NCBI GenBank assembly: GCA_002352045.1
Contig: DEHT01000042.1
Coordinates: 7,383-28,198, forward strand
Direction of reading: 5' to 3'
Source: Chitinophagaceae bacterium UBA2793
GTDB taxonomy: Bacteria > Bacteroidota > Bacteroidia > Chitinophagales > Chitinophagaceae
DNA: 20,816 nt
Part shown: in pieces, positions 13,704 through 20,816 of the stretch
How positions within the stretch are numbered: position 1 is the stretch's first letter
Layout: each line of letters starts with the position of its first letter
Made by a program: the position numbers and the translations under genes
Notes under the pieces: model-generated
Told to the model about the DNA's origin: nothing
The model's database searches: none
Seen by the model: only the letters and a program-made list of their open reading frames with translations

Positions 13704-15332
13704 CTAAGCATACATTTCTTCTCTTAAAGCTTTTATTCTTTTATCATCCAGGTATTCGTCGTAGCTCATCAATTGATCTATCATTCCTTTTGGAGTAATT
13801 TCAATAATACGGTTGGCCACAGTTTGCATAAACTGGTGATCATGTGTGGTAAACAAAACCACACCGGGGAAACTAATCATTCCATCATTGAAAGAAATAA
13901 TGCTTTCCAAATCGAGGTGGTTGGTGGGTTCATCCAATATTACCACATTGGGGTTTTGCAACATCATTTTACTTACCATGCAACGCACTTTTTCGCCACC
14001 ACTCAATACATTGGTTTTCTTTAAAATTTCATCGCCGCTAAACAACATTTTGCCTAAGAAACCTCTCAAAAAATCTTCATCTACATCCGTTACATGAGGC
14101 GGCACAAACTGTCGCAACCAATCCATAAGGTTAAGGCTGTTGCCTTCAAAAAATTCGGTATTATCATTGGGAAGGTAAGCAGTGGTAATGGTAGTGCCCC
14201 ATTCGTACTTTCCGGTATCGGCTTTTGCTGTTCCATTTATAATTTCAAAGAAAGTAGTTAAAGCCAAAGGCTCCCTGCTAAGGAATGCAATTTTTTGACC
14301 TTTTTGAATATCAAAATTCAATTTGCTGAACAATGTTTTGCCATCTACAGAAGCGGATAAATTTTCAACTTTCAAAATTTCGTTACCCACTTCACGTTGC
14401 TGTTGAAAAATAATGCCGGGGTATTTACGATTGCTGGGTTGAATATCTTCTATCACTAATTTTTCCAAAGCTTTTTTACGGCTGGTAGCCTGCTTGCTTT
14501 TAGAAGCATTGGCGCTAAAGCGGGCAATAAAGTCCAACAGGTCTTTACGCTTTTCTTCCATCTTTTTATTCTTATCGCTCTGTTGTCTTGCTGCCAACTG
14601 CGAACTTTCGTACCAGAAAGTATAGTTACCGGTAAACACTTTTATTTTACTTCTATCCACATCGGCTACATGCGTACATACGGCATCTAAAAAGTGACGG
14701 TCGTGGCTCACTACCAATACAATGTTTTCATAATCGGCCAAAAAGTTTTCGAGCCATGCAATGGTTTCCACATCCAGGTTGTTGGTAGGTTCATCCAACA
14801 ATAAAATATCCGGATTGCCAAACAATGCCTGGGCCAATAAAACCCTCACTTTAAGATTGGCACTTATATCCTTCATAAGCATTTGATGCAAATCGTCTTT
14901 TACGCCCAGCTCACTTAAAAAAGTAGCGGCGTCGCTTTCGGCAGTATAACCACCCATTTCTCCAAACTGTTCTTCCAATTCACCGGCCTTAATTCCATCT
15001 GCTTCAGTAAAATCTTCTTTTGCATAAATGGCATCCCTTTCGTGCATTACTGCCCACATTTTTTTGTGCCCCATCAGCACGGTATTCAACACAGTATGCT
15101 CATCAAAAGCAAACTGGTTTTGATTAAGCACCGCCATGCGTTCGCCGGGTGTAATGCTCACACTGCCTTTGTTTGGCTCTATTTCGCCACTTACAATTTT
15201 TAAAAAAGTAGATTTGCCGGCTCCATTGGCACCAATAATGCCATAGCAATTCCCTTTGGTAAAATTGATATTTACTTCATCGAACAAAACCCTTTTGCCA
15301 TAAGCCAGGGTTACATTATTAACACTTATCAT
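13704..15332 (-). CDS. ybiT: ABC-F family ATPase (YbiT-like) with one degenerate ATP site
   Basis: Soluble tandem-ABC protein of 542 residues of the ribosome-associated ABC-F type; no membrane segment. Domain 1 has an intact Walker A GANGAGKST (34-42) and Walker B ILLLDEPTNNLD (176-187), but its signature is ISANLKVR (156-163) instead of LSGGxxxR. An inter-domain linker rich in charged residues (ARQQSDKNKKMEEKRKDLL) follows. Domain 2 has an intact signature LSGGEKVR and Walker B VVILDEPTNHLD, but the P-loop position reads LSREPLALTT (351-360), without the lysine. E. coli YbiT also has a degenerate first signature, as far as I recall. It starts with ATG downstream of a TACCTTTG box and diverges from argS. 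Confidence 0.9.
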   Translation of the reverse strand: MISVNNVTLAYGKRVLFDEVNINFTKGNCYGIIGANGAGKSTFLKIVSGEIEPNKGSVSITPGERMAVLNQNQFAFDEHTVLNTVLMGHKKMWAVMHERDAIYAKEDFTEADGIKAGELEEQFGEMGGYTAESDAATFLSELGVKDDLHQMLMKDISANLKVRVLLAQALFGNPDILLLDEPTNNLDVETIAWLENFLADYENIVLVVSHDRHFLDAVCTHVADVDRSKIKVFTGNYTFWYESSQLAARQQSDKNKKMEEKRKDLLDFIARFSANASKSKQATSRKKALEKLVIEDIQPSNRKYPGIIFQQQREVGNEILKVENLSASVDGKTLFSKLNFDIQKGQKIAFLSREPLALTTFFEIINGTAKADTGKYEWGTTITTAYLPNDNTEFFEGNSLNLMDWLRQFVPPHVTDVDEDFLRGFLGKMLFSGDEILKKTNVLSGGEKVRCMVSKMMLQNPNVVILDEPTNHLDLESIISFNDGMISFPGVVLFTTHDHQFMQTVANRIIEITPKGMIDQLMSYDEYLDDKRIKALREEMYA

Positions 15333-15348
15333 AATTGTAAAATGGGCG

Positions 15349-15356
15349 CAAAGGTA
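15349..15356 (-). promoter_or_regulatory. Bacteroidota -7 box of the ABC-F gene (TACCTTTG)
   Basis: Exact TAnnTTTG match on the minus strand, 16 bases before the ATG, so the predicted leader is only about ten bases. Confidence 0.6.
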
Positions 15357-15464
15357 ATTAAAAACACTATAATTATTTGAAGAAAATGATTAATTACATA
15401 GTCAAAATTCAAAAAAAATCAATTCAATAATTGAAGGCCGTAATTCTTGTAATTTTCTCTCCTC

Positions 15465-15499
15465 ACTTTTTACTTTTTAGTTTTTACTTTTTACTTTTT
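15465..15499. repeat. Five tandem heptamers ACTTTTT in front of argS
   Basis: Five copies of ACTTTTT in a row, the third with G in place of C, followed by more T. The tract ends ten bases before the argS -7 box, so it occupies the place of the -33 element. A shorter tract of similar words lies at about 2000-2022 inside and after the glycosyltransferase gene end. Confidence 0.85.
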
Positions 15500-15508
15500 T
15501 TCTTTCCT

Positions 15509-15516
15509 TAGTTTTG
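15509..15516 (+). promoter_or_regulatory. Bacteroidota -7 box of argS (TAGTTTTG)
   Basis: Exact TAnnTTTG match ending four bases before the argS ATG. Transcription would begin at or within a few bases of the start codon, implying a leaderless or nearly leaderless mRNA. Confidence 0.6.
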
Positions 15517-15520
15517 CGCC

Positions 15521-17296
15521 ATGTCAATAGTTGAAAAAATACAACAGGCTGCTGTAAATAGCCTTTCAAATTTATATAACCAGGAATTTAATGCAAGCGA
15601 TTTCCAGGTGAACCAAACCAAAGAAGAGTTTGAAGGTGATTACACCATTGTGCTGTTTTCTCTTTTAAAAAAAACAGGTCAAAATCCGGCTGCCCTGGGT
15701 GAGCAATTAGGCAATACATTATTGAATAACTATGCCGATTTATTTAGCCAATACAATATCATCAAAGGTTTTTTAAACCTTACAATAAAAGATAATTTTT
15801 GGCTGCAAATTTTAAAAGAGCAATTTAACAATGCCCGCTATGGCAAAATGGAGCCCAACCAAAAAAAAGTAATGGTTGAATATGCTTCTCCTAATACAAA
15901 TAAGCCATTGCACTTAGGTCATTTAAGAAATATTTTTTTAGGATGGAGTGTAGCAGAAATTTTAAAAGCAAATGGCAATACCGTTTACAAAAGTTGCATT
16001 GTTAACGACCGGGGTATTCATATTTGTAAGAGTATGATTGCCTGGCAAAAATTTGGGAACGGAGCTACACCTGAAAATACAAAAACCAAAGGCGATCACT
16101 TAGTAGGCGAATACTATGTAAAATTTAATGATGCTTATAAAGCAGAAATAAAAGAATTGATTGCTGCCGGAATGGATGAGAAAACAGCCGAAAAAGAATC
16201 GCCCATTATGAAAGCAGCACAGCAAATGCTGGTTGACTGGGAGGCCGGCAAGCCGGATGTAATGGAGCTTTGGGCCAAAATGAATGGATGGGTATATGCC
16301 GGTTTTGATGAAACCTACAACAATATTGGTGCAGACTTTGACAAAACCTATTACGAAAGCAACACTTATTTACTGGGAAAAAAAACCGTAGAAGAAGGAT
16401 TGCAAAAAGGCGTTTTTGTACAAGATGCCGATAACAGTGTGTGGATTGATTTAACCACCGATGGATTAGACAGAAAGATTGTGCAAAGAAAAGACGGTAC
16501 TTCGGTTTATATAACCCAGGACATAGGACTTGCTCAACAGAAATACGAAGAATATAAAATTGACCAAAGTATTTATGTAATTGGCGATGAGCAAAACTAC
16601 CACATGAAAGTGCTGAAGTTGATTGCAGAAAAACTACACTTACCCAATGCAGAAAACATATATCATCTTAGCTATGGAATGGTAGAGTTACCCAGCGGAA
16701 AAATGAAAAGCCGTGAAGGCACCGTAGTGGATGCCGATGATATAGTAAAAGAGATGATTGATACTGCAAGACAACACACCGAAGAATTGGGTAAGGTAAA
16801 AGACTTTGAACCTTCCGAACTGGTGCAATTATATAAAACCATTGGCTTAGGTGCCATGAAGTTTTATTTGCTTAGAGTAGATCCTAAAAAGAAAATGATT
16901 TTTAATCCGCAGGAATCCATAGATTTTCATGGTTTCACCGGGCCATTTGTACAATATACTTATGCCAGAATAAAAAGTATTTTAAGAAAAGAACCGGTAA
17001 GCAACCAAGCTATTGAATTCAGCACCTTACTTCCTTTGGAAAAAGATTTGTTGGTAAGCATTGAACAATTCCAAAGCATTTTACAGCAAGCGGCTGCTGA
17101 GCTTAATCCTTCGGCGCTTGCCATATATGTGTTTAACCTTGCCAAAACATTCAACTCTTTTTACACCGCACATTCCATTGCCAATGCAGAATCGTCCGAG
17201 AAAAAACAATTGCGTTTACAATTGGCACAAATGGTAAGCAATGTTTTAAAAACAGGCATGGGCTTATTGGGAATACAGGTGCCGGAAAGAATGTAA
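15521..17296 (+). CDS. argS: Arginyl-tRNA synthetase
   Basis: Class I aminoacyl-tRNA synthetase that charges tRNA-Arg, 591 residues, the usual length. The N-terminal Add-1 domain covers about the first 110 residues. The catalytic domain starts at VEYASPNTNKPLHLGHLRN, with the HIGH motif as HLGH (131-134). The KMSKS-equivalent loop is GKMKSREGTVV (M395-K-S-R-E-G), the degenerate form typical of ArgRS. The C-terminal DALR anticodon-binding domain follows GPFVQYTYARIKSIL and ends near LLGIQVPERM. It starts with ATG and lacks a Shine-Dalgarno sequence; the promoter box sits almost on top of the start. Confidence 0.97.
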   Translation: MSIVEKIQQAAVNSLSNLYNQEFNASDFQVNQTKEEFEGDYTIVLFSLLKKTGQNPAALGEQLGNTLLNNYADLFSQYNIIKGFLNLTIKDNFWLQILKEQFNNARYGKMEPNQKKVMVEYASPNTNKPLHLGHLRNIFLGWSVAEILKANGNTVYKSCIVNDRGIHICKSMIAWQKFGNGATPENTKTKGDHLVGEYYVKFNDAYKAEIKELIAAGMDEKTAEKESPIMKAAQQMLVDWEAGKPDVMELWAKMNGWVYAGFDETYNNIGADFDKTYYESNTYLLGKKTVEEGLQKGVFVQDADNSVWIDLTTDGLDRKIVQRKDGTSVYITQDIGLAQQKYEEYKIDQSIYVIGDEQNYHMKVLKLIAEKLHLPNAENIYHLSYGMVELPSGKMKSREGTVVDADDIVKEMIDTARQHTEELGKVKDFEPSELVQLYKTIGLGAMKFYLLRVDPKKKMIFNPQESIDFHGFTGPFVQYTYARIKSILRKEPVSNQAIEFSTLLPLEKDLLVSIEQFQSILQQAAAELNPSALAIYVFNLAKTFNSFYTAHSIANAESSEKKQLRLQLAQMVSNVLKTGMGLLGIQVPERM

Positions 17297-17382
17297 TAAT
17301 GTTTGCTTGTATGCTGTGAATCCAAATACTGTTACCTAACTTTTGTATGTAGCAGGAATAACTTACATTAGTGTATCCTGTT

Positions 17383-20300
17383 ATGAAAGGTACATTTTAT
17401 TTAAGAGGGAGTTTCTTTGTTATCATCATACTATTACAGGCGCTTTCCCTGCAGGGGCAAAACTATTTCTATAAACTTACAGAAGATGATGGCCTGTCGG
17501 ACAATAGAGTTACCTGTTTTTTAAAAGACCGTACCGGGTTTCTATGGATAGGCACAAAAAACGGGCTGAACAGGTACGATGGAAATGGGTTTAAAATTTT
17601 CAGGCCGTCAAAATCCAACTCCATCTCCAACGAAATGATAAACGACATTGTGCAGGACAGCACCGGTAAAATATGGGTAGCTACTGCCAATGGATTGAAT
17701 TGTTATGATGATGCTTCCGGTAAATGGCAAAATATTTTACCCACCAATTCTTCCGTAAAAGACGATCTACCCTCTTATCTGCTTTGGAATCTTGAAACCG
17801 ATGTTCACAATAAACTTTGGATAGTTTCCGATGTATGGGAGCTGTCGTACTTGAATACCGTTTCAAAAAAATATACTTATTTCAATTGGCCTGCTGTAAA
17901 AACTCAAAGCCCATTTAACAAAATACAAGGATATAAATCTATTCAAAAAATAATAAGAAAAAACGAGCAGGAATGCTGGCTAGGCACTACCATTGGATTG
18001 TTTTCAGTGAATACACTCACAGGAAAATTTAGTTTTTATGGTTCCGGTTATTCCACCAGTGTGGTTGATTTGAAATACGATCTACAAAAAAAACAAGTGT
18101 ACCTGGTTACAGAGAATGGACAAATATTTTGTTATAGAGAACCTGAAAAAAAATACACAGAAATAAAACCTGTGCTCCAAACTATTCCTGCCAAACAATG
18201 GAAAAAAAACAATCACTACAAAAAAGATTTATACTTAGCACACCCACAAGGCATGTTGCAAATAAACACACACTCAAATGAAGCTATACTAATTACAAAT
18301 CAACCTACCCTTTCCGCTTCATTATTGCCGGGTGCTGTAAATTCGGTTTATACCGATAAAGACAGTATCATGTGGATTGGCACCAACAATGGAATTAACT
18401 ATCATTACCTGAAAAATACCGTTGCCGACTTTATCCCATTAACTATCTTATCGGGCAAAGAAAATACCGATGGGATGGGTGCCACCCTTTATGACACAAC
18501 CGAAAAAAAATATTTTATTAGCTCCATTAGCACAAAAGAAGTTTTTGTGATAGATGAAATAACGGGCGCTATTAGCAGCATTAAACAAATTGGAGGAAAA
18601 GCATTAACAGCCTGTACCAACATTTGCAAAGACCTACAAGACAATATTTGGCTACTTACCGAAACCAATGTGTACCAATATATCCGTAGTAAAAAACAAT
18701 TTGAATTATTGAAAACTCCCAACATTAATGAAGCTGTAATTTTTAACGATTTGTTGCAAGATAAAAAAGGAGACTATTGGATGGCCACCTGGAAAGATGG
18801 TTTGTATCGCTATAGCCCTAATCAAAAAAAATACTTTTTCTATAGTAGCAAAGACAGTTTTTCAGCAAGAAGTATAACAGCACTTATGAACGATCCAAAG
18901 GAAGAAGCCATTTGGATAGGCAGCTTTAACTATGGTATTTATCGATTTGATTTAAATAAAAACATTTTTATAAATTATACCGAAACGCCCGCCAATCCGG
19001 AATATTCACAACTTGTATTAATTAGAGATTTGAAAATGGGCGATGCCGGAAAATTTTGGGCAGCCACTTATGGCGCCGGCTTGTACATGTACCAGCCTGG
19101 CTTGAGCTATGAGAAAAATTTTAAACAATTATCAGCCAAAAATGGACTTCCACAAAATACTTTCTATGCAATTGCTTCCGATAACCAAAAAAGAATTTGG
19201 CTATTAGATGCAAAAGGTTTGTCGGTGGCAGATAAGGATGGCAACTTTTTATTTTCTGCACCCAGGCATCCGGCAATGAATTTTTCAAATTATGCAACTA
19301 ATTTAATTTACCCTAAAAGAATATTTTTTAATTCAGGGCATAATGAACTGTTGGTTCCTGTTGCGGGCGGTTTGCTTTTATACAATACCGAAAAAAAAAT
19401 ACCAACTCCAAAATTCCCCATAGTAGTTACGGATATTATGGTAAACAACCAATCGGTGATTCACGACTCTGCTTATAATCGCAATGAAAAAATTTCATTA
19501 TCACCCAAACAAAACAATCTTACTTTTCAATATTCGGCACTATTGTTTAGTAACAGAAATCATTTGCAATATGAATATAAACTAAGCAATAGCGATGCAG
19601 AATGGAAGCCGGCAGGAACCGGCAACAGCATACATTTCCCCAACCTTTCTCCTGGAGCATACAACTTTTTATTGAGGGCAAAAGATGGAGAAGGAAATTT
19701 TTCAAGCAACATTTTATCCATCCCATTTTATATAAGCCCACCGTTTTGGAAATCCACCTGGTTTATTGCATTGCTCGCAATGCTTGCTATAATGCTGCTT
19801 TTTTTATGGATTAAATCGCTTCGGAGAAAAATTAAAACTCAAAAAATGTTGCAATATTTTGCCACTTCCTTATATGGACAAAATACAGTAGAAGATATTT
19901 TTTGGGATATTGCTGCCAATTGTATTCGCCGGTTGCAATTTACCGACTGCGTAGTTTATTACTGCGACCATAGCAGAAAATTGCTTCTACAAAAAGCAGC
20001 CTATGGAAACAAAAACCCCCAAAAAAAACAAATACTCAATGCCATTGAAATTCCATTTGGCAAAGGAATTACCGGTGCAGTGGCACTTTCGGGCAAGGGC
20101 ATAATTGTATCAGATACCTCAAAAGACTCCCGATACATAGTGGACGAAGAAAAAAGATATTCCGAAATAGCAGTTCCCATTATGATAGATGGAAAAGTTT
20201 TCGGCGTAATTGACGCTGAACATCCTTATAAAAACTTTTTCAACAAGCATCATCTTTGGGTATTAACCGAAATTGCCAGGTTGTGCGAAGCTAAAATTTC

Positions 20301-20816
20301 CCGAATGGTAGTGGAAGAAAATTTACGAACAAAAATTTCGAGAGACCTTCACGACGAAGTTGGATCTGCACTTTCCACCATCAATGTATTGAGTAAAGTG
20401 GCACTTTCAAAAACCGGTAACAATGCAGAGATTGAAAACTATCTGCAAAAAATTAATGAATCTACCTACAGCAGCATGGAAAACATGAGCGATATTGTAT
20501 GGGCTATCAATCCACGAAACGATAAGTTAGATGCTCTATTGAGCCGGTTCAACGAGTTTGCCACCACATTGTGCGAGGCAAAGGAAATAGAACTTAGCTT
20601 TACATCCAGCGAAGAAGCCGAAAACATCAGCCTCGATTTAACCAAAAGAAAAAATATATACCTGATAGTAAAAGAAGCTTTGAACAATGCTGTAAAATAC
20701 AGTACTTGTAAAAAGATATCCATTCAATTTGAGTTGACCGATAATATCATTTACCTATCAATTACAGATTATGGCAAGGGTTTCAACATCCATCAACAAA
20801 AAAACGGAAATGGACT
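17383..20816 (+). CDS. Propeller/Y_Y_Y/GAF sensor histidine kinase, C-terminus cut by window edge
   Basis: Membrane sensor, at least 1144 residues. A signal peptide (FFVIIILLQALSLQG) leads to a periplasmic ligand-binding propeller with Reg_prop repeats recognisable as FLWIGTKNGLNRYD, IWVATANGLNCYD, CWLGTTIGLF, MWIGTNNGIN, YWMATWKDGLYRY, IWIGSFNYGIYRFD and FWAATYGAGLYMY. A Y_Y_Y domain (~706-786) and a single membrane helix (~793-813) follow. Inside the cell there is a GAF domain (~835-975), then a HisKA_3 helix with RDLHDEVGSALS (phospho-acceptor His990) and an ATPase domain with N box EALNNAVKYS (Asn1101-1102) and G1 box ITDYGKGF (Asp1129). The sequence stops at the G2 loop. It begins 86 bases after argS; a response regulator gene is expected downstream. 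Confidence 0.92.
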   Translation, partial: MKGTFYLRGSFFVIIILLQALSLQGQNYFYKLTEDDGLSDNRVTCFLKDRTGFLWIGTKNGLNRYDGNGFKIFRPSKSNSISNEMINDIVQDSTGKIWVATANGLNCYDDASGKWQNILPTNSSVKDDLPSYLLWNLETDVHNKLWIVSDVWELSYLNTVSKKYTYFNWPAVKTQSPFNKIQGYKSIQKIIRKNEQECWLGTTIGLFSVNTLTGKFSFYGSGYSTSVVDLKYDLQKKQVYLVTENGQIFCYREPEKKYTEIKPVLQTIPAKQWKKNNHYKKDLYLAHPQGMLQINTHSNEAILITNQPTLSASLLPGAVNSVYTDKDSIMWIGTNNGINYHYLKNTVADFIPLTILSGKENTDGMGATLYDTTEKKYFISSISTKEVFVIDEITGAISSIKQIGGKALTACTNICKDLQDNIWLLTETNVYQYIRSKKQFELLKTPNINEAVIFNDLLQDKKGDYWMATWKDGLYRYSPNQKKYFFYSSKDSFSARSITALMNDPKEEAIWIGSFNYGIYRFDLNKNIFINYTETPANPEYSQLVLIRDLKMGDAGKFWAATYGAGLYMYQPGLSYEKNFKQLSAKNGLPQNTFYAIASDNQKRIWLLDAKGLSVADKDGNFLFSAPRHPAMNFSNYATNLIYPKRIFFNSGHNELLVPVAGGLLLYNTEKKIPTPKFPIVVTDIMVNNQSVIHDSAYNRNEKISLSPKQNNLTFQYSALLFSNRNHLQYEYKLSNSDAEWKPAGTGNSIHFPNLSPGAYNFLLRAKDGEGNFSSNILSIPFYISPPFWKSTWFIALLAMLAIMLLFLWIKSLRRKIKTQKMLQYFATSLYGQNTVEDIFWDIAANCIRRLQFTDCVVYYCDHSRKLLLQKAAYGNKNPQKKQILNAIEIPFGKGITGAVALSGKGIIVSDTSKDSRYIVDEEKRYSEIAVPIMIDGKVFGVIDAEHPYKNFFNKHHLWVLTEIARLCEAKISRMVVEENLRTKISRDLHDEVGSALSTINVLSKVALSKTGNNAEIENYLQKINESTYSSMENMSDIVWAINPRNDKLDALLSRFNEFATTLCEAKEIELSFTSSEEAENISLDLTKRKNIYLIVKEALNNAVKYSTCKKISIQFELTDNIIYLSITDYGKGFNIHQQKNGNG

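Overview
The window looks like a chromosomal piece of a Bacteroidota bacterium, most likely of the Chitinophagaceae or a close relative (inference). The reasons are the Bacteroidota -7 promoter motif TAnnTTTG in front of several genes, weak or absent Shine-Dalgarno sites, A+T-rich spacers full of short repeats, the Bacteroidota form of PurM, an UpxY-type NusG paralogue, and a propeller/Y_Y_Y sensor kinase.

Left part (1-10298, all genes on the minus strand; read right to left): a surface-polysaccharide locus. It starts with a Wza-like outer-membrane lipoprotein and a Wzc-like tyrosine autokinase, followed by a 379-base leader with repeats and hairpins. Next come an UpxY/RfaH-like antiterminator, a glutamine-dependent asparagine-synthase-like amidotransferase and an inserted HigBA-type toxin-antitoxin pair. 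The locus continues with a family 4 glycosyltransferase, the Wzm permease of a polysaccharide ABC exporter and a SAM methyltransferase, and ends in the first 41 codons of the Wzt ATPase, cut by the window edge. The likely job is to build, amidate or methylate, and export a capsule or O-antigen-like glycan, with transcription of the long operon helped by the antiterminator. Four of these genes appear to start with TTG.

Right part (10497-20816): housekeeping and accessory genes. purM (minus) and ribF (plus) diverge from a shared promoter region. ribF converges on a small predicted outer-membrane beta-barrel gene, with a perfect 14-bp hairpin between them. An ABC-F ATPase (minus) and argS (plus) diverge from another promoter region that carries a heptamer repeat. 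The window ends inside a large hybrid sensor: propeller, Y_Y_Y, one membrane helix, GAF and histidine kinase.

No tRNA, rRNA, CRISPR array or transposase was seen. The points most worth a second look are: (i) a duplicated intergenic element with an ops-like GGCGGCAG core upstream of the antiterminator and of the glycosyltransferase; (ii) an ABC-F protein whose two degenerate motifs fall in the same ATP site; (iii) a toxin gene whose family-typical N-terminus lies upstream of any standard start and next to a 7-base homopolymer; and (iv) the cluster of TTG starts.
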